DNA of 64,000 nt, taken from Burkholderia sp. SRS-W-2-2016 (GTDB lineage: Bacteria > Pseudomonadota > Gammaproteobacteria > Burkholderiales > Burkholderiaceae). The stretch covers positions 1 through 64,000 of the forward strand of contig NZ_MSDV01000058.1 in the NCBI RefSeq assembly GCF_001931485.1, given 5' to 3'. A model generated the notes under the pieces. The model searched no databases. It saw only the letters and a list, made by a program, of their open reading frames with translations, and was not told the DNA's origin. The translations under genes and the position numbers were made by a program. Shown piece after piece: positions 45,410 through 54,068 of this stretch; the first letter of the stretch is position 1; the number at the start of each line of letters is the position of its first letter.

Positions 45410-48400
45410 TCAGTGCTCGTCCAGATAGCGGACGATCACCGGATAAACATCGACCGCCGCGTTCTTGCCGAAGATGCAGTCGATATGGCCGTAGCCCGGA
45501 ATCAGATGCCGTTCGTACGGCTGCTCGGGGAAGCGGTTGCGCAGCATGTCGAAGGTCAGTTCGGTGCTTTCCGGCAGATAGGTTTCGTTCCGCTCGCCGT
45601 GAATAAAGCCGATCGGCAGCCGCATCCCTTCGAGTCCCTTCATTCCGTTCGCACCGGCGAGATAAACATTGTCGCCGCGCGCATCGACCACGTGACCGGC
45701 CCGCACCATCGCGGCCAGATGCTGGAACACCGCCATGTCGTGAATCCCGAACAGTTCCTGCAGGTTCGCATGCAGTGTTTCGTTCAACTGCTCGTGCTCG
45801 TAAAGCAGTCCATACAGGAAGGTCGCGCGATGGCAGATCGGACTGCCGCAACCCTCGTCGTGATCGAGCGGATAGAGCCGCAGCGCTTCGTCGAACAGAT
45901 TCGCGGGCCACGAATCGTGCTGCGTGTAAGCAGTGAGATCGCGCACGCGCAGATGCTGCATCAGGTCCGGGATATGCAGGCCGGCCTTCACGCGCTGCAA
46001 CTTGCCCGGCACCGGATGCGCGGCCACCTGCGAGATCACCGCCGAGCGCACGCCGGCGAGCCCATACAGCAGCGACATGCTGAGCGCGAGGCCGCCCATG
46101 CAATGACCGAGCACCTGGATTTGCGGCGCGCCGGTCAGGTCGCGAATCTTCGCGACCGCCGCGGGGATATCCTCGCGCGCGACCTTGTCGACGTCGGTCG
46201 GCACCAGCACGCTCGGCAGTTCGATGCTGACGCGCAGATCGACGAGCCACACGTCGTAGTCCGATGCGCACAGATATTCGACGAGGTTGGTCGCGATCAG
46301 GTCGGTCGAAAAGATCCGGCTCGATACGCCCGAGCCATGAATCAGCAGGACCGGTTTCGTGGGCTTGCCGCTGGCCGCGTCGTGGTAGCGCGTGAGCTTT
46401 AGCGTGGTGCCGTCGGGCGTCGTGAAGAACGTGATCTGCGGCGGCGGCGCGCGCAGCGTGCGCTTTGCACGCGGCGCAAAAGTCGGGTCGTAGAACTGCA
46501 GCGGCGCGGCGACCCCGCCGTATTCGCTGAACAGCACGCCCGCGAAGAACTTGCCGAATTTCAGCGTCCATTCGAGGCGGGTCTTCAGATCGGGTGCGTG
46601 CGTGACTTCGAGCGTGCGCTGCTGCTTCAGGAAGTTTGCCGGCGTGATGATCAGCGTCGCGGTGCCGACTACCGGTGCCGTTTCGTCAGACGACGCCCGG
46701 ATTTGCGCATACAGCGTGTTGGTCTGCTCCCACAGGTTGATCGGCGACGTGCGCGTGATGATCTTCTGGCCGGTCAGATAGTAAGTCTTCCCCTCGCTCG
46801 CGTTCAGCGTCATGTGATACGTCATGTTGCGCTCGTCGACATCCGATGCGTCGACCACGAACAGGTTGAAGGTGCCGTCGGTGATCGTCAGCGGTTGCGC
46901 GGATAGCGCGGGGCAGGTCAGCGTGCCGGCGGTGCGCGCCAGATGATCCGGATTGCTGAGCATATCGGCGAGGTCGTCCGATTCGACCGTCAGCGTGAAT
47001 TCGATTGGACTGCTCGCCGCGTCGCCCACCACCGCGGGCGTGTAGGTGCCGACCATCGTTTCGGTGAAGCGCAGGCCGATCTTTTGCGCGGGCGGCGGGG
47101 CGGCGGTGCCTTGCGCCGCGTAGTCGATCGACCAGCCGTGCTTCGCGGCCAGCAGCGCGCAGTTGCGTTCGGCGAGCGCGGAAATCGTCAGCAGCGGATT
47201 GACGCCGAGCGACATCGGCATCACCGCGCCATCCATCACGTACAGGCCGTCGTGCACCGCGTTGCCGGCCGCGCCGCTGAACACGCAGCCGGTGTGATCG
47301 ACCACCCCATGCTGCGCATCCTCGCCCATCCCGCAGCCGCCGAGCGGATGCACGGTGACGGTGCGGCGGCCGAGAATCTCGTTCGAGATCGGGTTGCGCA
47401 GATATTTGCCGCCAAGCGGTACGGTCGCCTTGATCAGCACGTCCTCGATGGTCTGGAACACCGGCTGACTGCCGGCGTTGGGCCATGCGATGCGCGCGCG
47501 GCCGCGTTTGTCGATCGAGATGCGGCCGCGTTCGTCGTCGTGCGCCATCACCAGGTAGCTCTGCGTGTGATGCAGCGCGCCGTGATACGGGCCACGGATC
47601 ACGCTGTCGATCGTGCGCGCGTCGTACGCGAGCCGCTCGTGCAGCGGCGGTGTCCCGGCCGGATCGATGCCTTCGAGCGGCGCGACCGCGCCGAGCATCG
47701 CGACCAGCGCTTCGCCGACCGGCCCGGCCAGCGAGCCTTCCTCGATCACGTAGCCATCCTTAACATCGGCGGCCGACGCGCGATTGTCGATCAGGCCGGT
47801 AATGGTTGGCCCGACCGGCTCGATCTCGCCCGCGTCGTGCTCGCCCCAGCCGACGCCGTTGATCGTGTCCCGGGTGTTGTACGCGAACGCGAGCACGTCG
47901 CCGTTGCCGGTGAAGTGTTGGCCGAGCATATCGGACACGTTCAGCCCCGCGTCGCGCGAGCGCAGCAGCAACGCGGTCGAGCCGATCGAGCCGGCCGCGA
48001 CGATCACGATATCGGCGAGCACGAACAGATCCGGCGCGCCGAAGCTTTCGCGGCCGAGCTTGACGAGCTGGAAGTTGACCTTCCATTGCTGCGTGGCCGG
48101 ATCGCGCAGCACGGAATGCACGGCGGCGCCGGTAAAAATCTGCGCGCCGTGCGCGACCGCGTCGGGCAGATAGTTCATATGGGTGGAGTTCTTCGCGTCG
48201 TAGTTGCACCCGGAGTTGCAATCGCCGCAACCGACGCACGCGTGCTGTTCGACGCCGGCCGCATTCGGGCCTGTGTTGAACGTGACCGTGATCGGCGGGC
48301 GGCTGAAACGGTCGGCCATGCCGAGCGCCTGCGCGGATTTTTCGAGTGCCTGCAGTTTCGGCAGCGGCGGGAAGTCGGCGGGCACCGGCGCCGGCGACAG

Positions 48401-48826
48401 CATTTGCCACGCGAGCGCGTAGCCGTTGTCGCGGCCGCGCTGGTCGGCGCGCAGCGCGGCCGGCCAGCGCGGATCGTTCCACAGCCGCGGGTCCGCGCGC
48501 AGCGCGACGTTCGCATTGATCAGCGAGGTGCCGCCCAGTCCGCAGCCGACCACCGCGTTGACGTCCTCGTTCACGTGCACTTCGATCAGCGCGAGCCGCG
48601 AGCCGATCTGCGCGGCGGCGGTGTTGTACTGGATATTTTCGACGCCGTGCACCGGCGTGCGCGGATACTCGCCGGCGATGAACTCGCGGCCTCGTTCGAG
48701 CACGCACACGCTGCGGCCCGCGCGCGCCATCCGGCTCGCGGCAATCGCGCCGCCGTAGCCCGAACCTATCACTACCACCTCGTAATGCGATTGCAGCGCC
48801 GTCGGCGCGCTCGATAAGCGGTTCAT
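45410..48826 (-). CDS. GMC oxidoreductase fused to a PhaC-like alpha/beta hydrolase
   Basis: A 1138-aa protein in three parts. Residues about 15-570 are a cholesterol-oxidase-like GMC flavoprotein (GSGYGG at 21-26; HPLGGCGMG; C-terminal DGAVMPMSLGVNPLLTISALAER). Residues about 580-760 are a beta-rich linker domain. Residues about 790-1138 are an alpha/beta hydrolase whose nucleophile elbow is GHCMGG (C909 instead of serine), with GYGHID near the end. The GMC part contains four clustered cysteines (C197, C200, C203, C207) in CVGCGDCNSGCNY, resembling an iron-sulfur site. GAGGTGG precedes the ATG. Substrate unknown; sterol- or polyester-like lipids are plausible. No signal peptide is seen. Confidence 0.87.
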   Translation of the reverse strand: MNRLSSAPTALQSHYEVVVIGSGYGGAIAASRMARAGRSVCVLERGREFIAGEYPRTPVHGVENIQYNTAAAQIGSRLALIEVHVNEDVNAVVGCGLGGTSLINANVALRADPRLWNDPRWPAALRADQRGRDNGYALAWQMLSPAPVPADFPPLPKLQALEKSAQALGMADRFSRPPITVTFNTGPNAAGVEQHACVGCGDCNSGCNYDAKNSTHMNYLPDAVAHGAQIFTGAAVHSVLRDPATQQWKVNFQLVKLGRESFGAPDLFVLADIVIVAAGSIGSTALLLRSRDAGLNVSDMLGQHFTGNGDVLAFAYNTRDTINGVGWGEHDAGEIEPVGPTITGLIDNRASAADVKDGYVIEEGSLAGPVGEALVAMLGAVAPLEGIDPAGTPPLHERLAYDARTIDSVIRGPYHGALHHTQSYLVMAHDDERGRISIDKRGRARIAWPNAGSQPVFQTIEDVLIKATVPLGGKYLRNPISNEILGRRTVTVHPLGGCGMGEDAQHGVVDHTGCVFSGAAGNAVHDGLYVMDGAVMPMSLGVNPLLTISALAERNCALLAAKHGWSIDYAAQGTAAPPPAQKIGLRFTETMVGTYTPAVVGDAASSPIEFTLTVESDDLADMLSNPDHLARTAGTLTCPALSAQPLTITDGTFNLFVVDASDVDERNMTYHMTLNASEGKTYYLTGQKIITRTSPINLWEQTNTLYAQIRASSDETAPVVGTATLIITPANFLKQQRTLEVTHAPDLKTRLEWTLKFGKFFAGVLFSEYGGVAAPLQFYDPTFAPRAKRTLRAPPPQITFFTTPDGTTLKLTRYHDAASGKPTKPVLLIHGSGVSSRIFSTDLIATNLVEYLCASDYDVWLVDLRVSIELPSVLVPTDVDKVAREDIPAAVAKIRDLTGAPQIQVLGHCMGGLALSMSLLYGLAGVRSAVISQVAAHPVPGKLQRVKAGLHIPDLMQHLRVRDLTAYTQHDSWPANLFDEALRLYPLDHDEGCGSPICHRATFLYGLLYEHEQLNETLHANLQELFGIHDMAVFQHLAAMVRAGHVVDARGDNVYLAGANGMKGLEGMRLPIGFIHGERNETYLPESTELTFDMLRNRFPEQPYERHLIPGYGHIDCIFGKNAAVDVYPVIVRYLDEH

Positions 48827-48930
48827 CAGGACCACCTCGTCTGGAATCGGATGCGGGGAGCGGAAGCTGTGCTTCGGAACAAAGACGGCGCGTGGCGGCA
48901 GCTTTTTTATCGTAGGCGGAACGCGCGCGC

Positions 48931-48957
48931 AAAAAAAGCGCGCCGTGGAGGGCGCGC
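48931..48957 (-). terminator. Strong intrinsic terminator of the sigma-like gene
   Basis: On the minus strand, GCGCGCC and GGCGCGC form a perfect 7-bp stem with a 6-nt loop, followed immediately by seven T. It lies 122 nt after the sigma-like gene and separates it from the GMC-fusion gene. Confidence 0.88.
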
Positions 48958-49078
48958 AGACGTAGCGTGCGATGTACCGGGGCGCATGGCCGGGACGTCC
49001 CCTTACCGGTGCTAGCCGGCCGTCCCGTCATGCGCCGCTGTCGTCGCCTTTTATGTGGCCGCCTGGTTGTCCGAACTA

Positions 49079-49870
49079 TTAGGCGGCCACTTCATTGCAC
49101 TCGCTGGCACTCGACTCCGCCGCGAGCAGGTTCAGCGCGAGCAGGATCGCCGCGCGATTCTCGAGTTCGATCGCGATGCCGAGCACGTCGGTCAGCCAGC
49201 GGCCGATTTTGGTCGTGGAAAATTCCGCCGCGCCGGCCGTCTTTTTCATCGTGACGCCGAGTTTGACCGCGCGATAGTGATAGGAGGGAACCCGATGCCG
49301 AGTCGCGACCGCCGACAGTCCGCCCTTGCCCTCGGAGCACCAGCCGAGGCTGCCGGCCAGCACGATGCGCTCGGGTTCATCGAGTTCTTCGATAAACTCG
49401 CGCGCCGCGTCGCGCACCCGCTGCTCGTTCAGTCCGTATTGCAGCAGCACACTGTCGACCGGGTCTTCGAGCGCGTGCGCATGCAGATCGATCTCCTGCG
49501 CGACGCCTTCGCTTTCCATCGACACGTTGCGCTGATGGCACGCGCTGCGCAGACAATCGATCAGATAACGGCGGAAATACGCGCACAGCGCATAGCTGTT
49601 GGACGGCGCGCTGTCCGCGCACGCGCTGGTTTCGGTGTGGCCGGGCGCGAGCCGCAGCACCTTCGCGTAGATGAACTGCGCGACCAGTTCCTCCTTATCC
49701 TCGCCGAGCGCCTGCAATTCGAGCGGGTGATAGGTGCGCAGCGCGCGCTTGACCAGTTCGACCATCGACACCATTTCGTCCGCCGACAGTCGGGTCCGCC
49801 TGCGCCACAGCTCGGGCAGAATCGCGTCGTCGAGTTGGCGGGCGAACTCGTAGCTCGGGACTGCACCCAT
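49079..49870 (-). CDS. Sigma-70-like (ECF-type) protein, divergent
   Basis: A 263-aa soluble protein. Residues about 60-110 resemble sigma region 2 (ELVAQFIYAKVLRL...YALCAYFRRYLIDCLRSACHQRN). Residues about 145-205 resemble region 4 with a helix-turn-helix (QRVRDAAREFIEELDEPERIVLAGSLGW...GLSAVATRHRVPSYHYRAVKLGVT). A C-terminal 60-residue helical extension is unusual. GGAGG precedes the ATG at 49870; an extended frame to 49993 is rejected. It may direct transcription of the neighbouring hydrolase fusion or act with the kinase upstream. Assignment is by pattern only. Confidence 0.55.
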   Translation of the reverse strand: MGAVPSYEFARQLDDAILPELWRRRTRLSADEMVSMVELVKRALRTYHPLELQALGEDKEELVAQFIYAKVLRLAPGHTETSACADSAPSNSYALCAYFRRYLIDCLRSACHQRNVSMESEGVAQEIDLHAHALEDPVDSVLLQYGLNEQRVRDAAREFIEELDEPERIVLAGSLGWCSEGKGGLSAVATRHRVPSYHYRAVKLGVTMKKTAGAAEFSTTKIGRWLTDVLGIAIELENRAAILLALNLLAAESSASECNEVAA

Positions 49871-50121
49871 GGAAACCTCCGTCACGGTTGGCTGGGAGCG
49901 CGGTTCGGCCCCGCTGGAGAGGGCCTTTAAAGCTGGCGATGTGCCGGTGGTGCCGCGCTGAAAACGTGAATCCAGTATGGTTCGCGGCAACACCTTCGCC
50001 TATATGGATTAAGTGTTAGCTGATGGGTAAACTGCCGGGTAAACCTTCTGACGAACTACTAACTATTCGTCTGATGGATGGGGGTCCGAAGTAAAAGAAC
50101 ACCGCAAAAGGAGACCGCGCG

Positions 50122-51966
50122 ATGCGGGCCGAGCCGATCCAGCGTGCTATCGACGAAGATCTGGTGCGAGTGCTGTACGCGCAGGACCCGATCGCGTTCT
50201 TCTCGCACTGGTTCTCGATCGCGGTGCTGGTGGCGATCTACTGGCCGCACGTGCCGGCGCCGCCGCTTTTCATTGCCTGCTTCGTTTTTTACGGGATCGC
50301 CAATTGCGCGGGCCTCGCGCTGTGGCTGTGCAATCGCCGCTATCCGAAACTGCTGTCGCCGCGCGACTGGATCTATCTGCACGCGCTGCGGGGCGTGCTG
50401 CTGTATAGCGGACCGGGTTTCGCGGTGTGGTTCGCGTTCCAGAGTCCGCAAACCGATCTGCCGGTGCTGCACACGGTGATGCTGGTGACGCTCGCGGCCG
50501 GCGTGTTCATGTCGAACGGCTTCGACCTGCTGAATTTCTCGACCTCGATTCCATTTCTGCTGCTGCCGTCGATCGTATTGCTGTTCGGCTCGCATACGTT
50601 CGATCGCACGATTCTTGCAGTCGTGCTGGCGTTTTTCTTCTGCGCGATCAACGTCTACGCGATGAGCTACCGCAAGCTGTTTCGCCAGGTCGTGCAGGCG
50701 CGCGTCGATCAGCAGTACCTGGCGGAATCGCTGGCCGCGCAAAAGCGCGTCGCGGAAGAGGCGAGTCTTGCGAAGACGCGCTTTTTCGCGGCCGCCAGCC
50801 ACGATCTGCGCCAGCCGCTGCATGCGATCGGGCTGCTCGCGGCGTCGCTGAACGATCCGGCCGCGACTCCCGCGCAGCACGCGAAAACCGCTGGTCATAT
50901 CGTCTACAACGTCGAGGCGCTGAACCAGCTGTTCAACCAGGTGCTCGACCTCGCGCGGCTCGAAAGCGGCGTGACCCAGGTGATCCGGCTGCATTTCCGG
51001 CTCGCCGAACTGTTCGAGCGGGTCGGCAGCCAGTACCGGCCGCAGGCCGCCGCGAAGGGGCTCGCGCTGCGGATCGCGCCGACCTCGCTGGTTATCTACG
51101 ACGATCCGGTGCTGCTCGAACGGGTGCTGAGCAATCTGCTGTCGAACGCGGTGCGCTATACCGACGAAGGCGCGATCTGGCTCGGCTTGCGGCGCGCGGG
51201 GCGGCCCGGCGGCGGCTATATCGAAGTGCGCGATTCGGGCGTCGGCATCGCGCCGGCGGAGCACGCGCGGATCTTTGAGGAGTTCTATCAGGTCGCGAAC
51301 CCGCAGCGCGATGCGCGTCAGGGGCACGGGCTCGGGCTACCGACCGTGAAGCGGCTGGTCGGCCTGCTCGGCGGCGAACTGCAACTGCGTTCGGCGCCGG
51401 GTCGCGGTTCGGTGTTCCGCTTTCCGGTGCAGGCGGGCGACGCGAGCGGGATCGTCGCGAGTCTCGACGATACGGTGGCGAGCGGGCCGGCGGCGCGCGG
51501 CCGGCGCGTGCTGTGCATCGACGACGAACCGTCGATTCTCGAAGGGCTCGCGAGTCTGCTCGCGCGCTGGGGCTGCGAGGTGCGCGGCGCGCGCGACGAA
51601 GCCGAGGCGCTCGCCGCGCTCGGCGACGGCTTCATGCCCGACGCGGTGCTGTGCGATTACCAGCTCGCCAACCACCGCACCGGCGTGCAGGCGCTGGGCG
51701 CGATGCGCGTCGCGCTCGCGCGCGCGGGGCATGCGAATGTGGTGACGCTGCTGATTACCGGCGATATGGCGTCGGCCGAGCTGGCGGCGCTCGCGTTGCA
51801 GGGCATTCCGGTGCTGCACAAGCCGGTCACGCCGGCGCGCCTGCGGCGCACGCTGGAGATGCTGTGGCAGCAGGCGGAACCGGAGCGCGGGCGCGGCGCG
51901 GAGCCGTTGACGAGCGCACCCGAAGCGAACGCTACAGCGTCTTCCCCGCCTCCAGCCAGCCGTTGA
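50122..51966 (+). CDS. Hybrid sensor histidine kinase
   Basis: A 614-aa inner-membrane kinase. Six hydrophobic segments (residues about 28-185) are followed by a short coiled coil (RVDQQYLAESLAAQKRVAEEASLAK). The HisKA box has phospho-acceptor H227 in ASHDLRQPLHAIGLL; the HATPase domain has NLLSNAVRYT, DSGVGI and GHGLGLPTVKRL. A C-terminal receiver carries D512 in LCDYQL. No periplasmic sensor domain is obvious, so it may sense a membrane signal. It is convergent with a response-regulator gene, a likely partner, and the two genes overlap by 35 bp at their ends. Confidence 0.92.
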   Translation: MRAEPIQRAIDEDLVRVLYAQDPIAFFSHWFSIAVLVAIYWPHVPAPPLFIACFVFYGIANCAGLALWLCNRRYPKLLSPRDWIYLHALRGVLLYSGPGFAVWFAFQSPQTDLPVLHTVMLVTLAAGVFMSNGFDLLNFSTSIPFLLLPSIVLLFGSHTFDRTILAVVLAFFFCAINVYAMSYRKLFRQVVQARVDQQYLAESLAAQKRVAEEASLAKTRFFAAASHDLRQPLHAIGLLAASLNDPAATPAQHAKTAGHIVYNVEALNQLFNQVLDLARLESGVTQVIRLHFRLAELFERVGSQYRPQAAAKGLALRIAPTSLVIYDDPVLLERVLSNLLSNAVRYTDEGAIWLGLRRAGRPGGGYIEVRDSGVGIAPAEHARIFEEFYQVANPQRDARQGHGLGLPTVKRLVGLLGGELQLRSAPGRGSVFRFPVQAGDASGIVASLDDTVASGPAARGRRVLCIDDEPSILEGLASLLARWGCEVRGARDEAEALAALGDGFMPDAVLCDYQLANHRTGVQALGAMRVALARAGHANVVTLLITGDMASAELAALALQGIPVLHKPVTPARLRRTLEMLWQQAEPERGRGAEPLTSAPEANATASSPPPASR

Positions 51967-52711
51967 TCACCGCGATCGCGGTCGAGCGGTTATGTACGCC
52001 GAGCGCCCGGAAAATCACCGACAGATGGACCTTGACCGTGCCCTCGGCGACGCCGAGATCGCGCGCGATCATCTTGTTGGTCCAGCCGCGATGCACGAGC
52101 CGCATGATGTCCTGCTGGCGCGGCGACAGGTTTTCCAGCAGATGCTGCTGATGCGGTTGCAGCGCCGGGAGCAGGGTCAGCGGTTCGGTTTGCGTGAGCG
52201 CGGCGCCGCGGGCGGTGGTGGTGGCGGTGGCGGCTCCGCCGGCGTCCGCGCCGACCCCGGCGCTGAGCGCGGCGTCGGCGCCGCTGCCGCTCGCCTGCGC
52301 GTCGCGCGAGCCCAGCAGACTGAGCGCTTCCATCGGCACATAAGCGCCGCCGGACAGCACCAGCTCGATCGCCTTCAGCATCACGCTGGCCGGCTGCCGC
52401 TTCGGCACGAAGCCCAGCGCGCCGGCCGCGAGCACCGCGCGCATTTCGTCGGGTGATTCCTCCGCGGACAGCACCACCACCGGCAGCGCCGGATTCGCCT
52501 TCAGCAGCGATTCGAGCGAACTCGCGCCGCTCATCCCCGGCATATGCAGATCGACGATCGCGAGATCGTGATTCGCGTCGGGGCGCGCGGCGGTCGCGAG
52601 GGTTTCCCAGCTGTCGGCTTCGTCGAACTGCGCGTCGGCATCGAAGCCGCGCAGCATCCCTTTGACACCTTGCCGGATCAGTTCATGGTCGTCGGCCACA
52701 AGAAACTTCAT
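51932..52711 (-). CDS. NarL/FixJ-family response regulator
   Basis: A 259-aa two-domain regulator. The receiver has the acidic pair DD (7-8), D54 as phospho-acceptor in IVDLHMPG and K in GFVPKRQ. An Ala/Gly/Thr-rich linker (residues about 135-175) is longer than usual. The C-terminal LuxR helix-turn-helix reads LSPRQQDIMRLVHRGWTNKMIARDLGVAEGTVKVHLSVIFRALGV. GGAGA precedes the ATG at 52711. It is probably phosphorylated by the facing hybrid kinase. Confidence 0.93.
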   Translation of the reverse strand: MKFLVADDHELIRQGVKGMLRGFDADAQFDEADSWETLATAARPDANHDLAIVDLHMPGMSGASSLESLLKANPALPVVVLSAEESPDEMRAVLAAGALGFVPKRQPASVMLKAIELVLSGGAYVPMEALSLLGSRDAQASGSGADAALSAGVGADAGGAATATTTARGAALTQTEPLTLLPALQPHQQHLLENLSPRQQDIMRLVHRGWTNKMIARDLGVAEGTVKVHLSVIFRALGVHNRSTAIAVINGWLEAGKTL

Positions 52712-52914
52712 GATGTCTCCGCGAGTCGAGCCTGTCCGTTGAGGGTTGCCGGCATCGTTCGATGCGCTACGTGATGGTAATGCAGGTCTCCCGCGCATAG
52801 CTTCCGGCTTGCTTGGTAGACGAGCCGCGCGGCCGGTTTTTGAAGCGCCGTGCCGCGCGTGTTGCCAGTTTATGCCGGTCCCGGCTCGACGGGCGCCGGG
52901 ATGCCGGAGTGCCG

Positions 52915-53070
52915 CTATTTGACCGCGAATAGCGTCGCGTACATCAGAAGTTTGAATGCATAACCGAGCGACAGCGCGGCGGCCACGCCGCCGCACCACA
53001 GCGCGACGAACCAGAGCCAGCCCGGCAGCTTGCGGCCGCGCGCTTCAGTGGTAGTGGTGTTGGTCGTCAT
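52915..53070 (-). CDS. DUF2474/CydX-like small cytochrome bd subunit
   Basis: A 51-aa protein with a polar Thr-rich start (MTTNTTTTEARGRKLPG), a single membrane helix (WLWFVALWCGGVAAALSLGYAF) and a short C-terminus (KLLMYATLFAVK). It matches the DUF2474 pattern, in which a tiny W-rich helix protein is encoded right after cydB and acts like CydX in stabilising the oxidase (inference). Its ATG at 53070 lies within the last 26 nt of cydB, implying coupled translation. Confidence 0.75.
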   Translation of the reverse strand: MTTNTTTTEARGRKLPGWLWFVALWCGGVAAALSLGYAFKLLMYATLFAVK

Positions 53071-54049
53071 GGCGCACCTTGCCTCGAAAAACCCAGTAAC
53101 CCATCGTCGTGTACGCGATGATGATCGGCAGAATCACCGCTGCGCCGACCAGCGTGAAAGTCTGGCTGGTGCGCGGCGCGGCCGCGTCCCACAGCGTCAG
53201 GCTCGACGGAATCGCATACGGCCACAAACTGACCAGCAGGCCGAGATAGCCGAGCAGCACGAGAGTCAGCGCCAGCACGAACGGCGTGTTGTGATGCCGC
53301 GCGCGCACCGCGCGATGCATGAAGAACGCGCACACCGCGACGAGGAACGGCACCGGCAGCAGACGGTAGAAGATCCCGTCATGGAACCAGCGTTGTTTGA
53401 TGCCCGCGTCCATCATCGGGGTCCACAGACTGACCACCACGATGAACGCGAGCAGCACCAGCGTGAGCGGCCACACCACGCGATGCAGGCGCCGCTGCAG
53501 ATCGCCTTCGGTCTTCGCGACCAGCCAGCAGCAGCCGAGCAGCGCGTAGGTCGCGACGAGGCCGAGGCCGGTCAGCAGGCTGAACGGCGTGAGCCAGCCG
53601 AACGCGTCGCCGGCATACGCGCCGTCGATGACCGGAATGCCTTGCAGGAACGCGCCGAGCACGATCCCCTGGAAGAACGTCGCGCCGGCCGAACCGCCGA
53701 TGAACGCGAGGTCCCACAGGTGCTTGGTGCGGCGCGCCTTCGCGCGAATCTCGAACGACACGCCGCGAAAAATCAGGCACACCAGCATGAAAATGAGCGG
53801 CAGATAGAGCGCCGACAGCACGGTCACATAGACGACCGGAAACACCGCGAACAGCGCGGCGGCGCCGAGCACCAGCCAGGTTTCGTTGCCGTCCCAGACC
53901 GGCGCGACCGTGTTCATCATCAGGTCGCGTTCCTTCTCGTCGGGGAAGAACGGGAAGACGATGCCGATGCCGAGGTCGAAGCCGTCCAGCACGACGTACA
54001 TGAAAAGGCCCAGCGCGATGATCGCGGCCCAAACGACGGTGACGTCCAT
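53045..54049 (-). CDS. cydB: Cytochrome bd-type ubiquinol oxidase subunit II (CioB type)
   Basis: A 334-aa, roughly nine-helix membrane protein that partners CydA. It includes LDGFDLGIGIVFPFF and APVWDGNETWLVLGAAALFAVFP, typical of CydB/CioB. The shorter length (about 335 rather than 379 aa) is the cyanide-insensitive-oxidase type. The C-terminus VRHDDQHHYH overlaps the DUF2474-like gene. It starts 19 nt after cydA. Confidence 0.93.
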   Translation of the reverse strand: MDVTVVWAAIIALGLFMYVVLDGFDLGIGIVFPFFPDEKERDLMMNTVAPVWDGNETWLVLGAAALFAVFPVVYVTVLSALYLPLIFMLVCLIFRGVSFEIRAKARRTKHLWDLAFIGGSAGATFFQGIVLGAFLQGIPVIDGAYAGDAFGWLTPFSLLTGLGLVATYALLGCCWLVAKTEGDLQRRLHRVVWPLTLVLLAFIVVVSLWTPMMDAGIKQRWFHDGIFYRLLPVPFLVAVCAFFMHRAVRARHHNTPFVLALTLVLLGYLGLLVSLWPYAIPSSLTLWDAAAPRTSQTFTLVGAAVILPIIIAYTTMGYWVFRGKVRHDDQHHYH

Positions 54050-54068
54050 AGTATTTCTCTCGTGGCGG

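Noticed and set aside
46943..48817. A 624-codon open frame on the plus strand opposite the GMC fusion gene
   Set aside because: It is the GC-driven shadow of a well-supported gene. Its composition is Arg/Ala/His-rich with no domain pattern.
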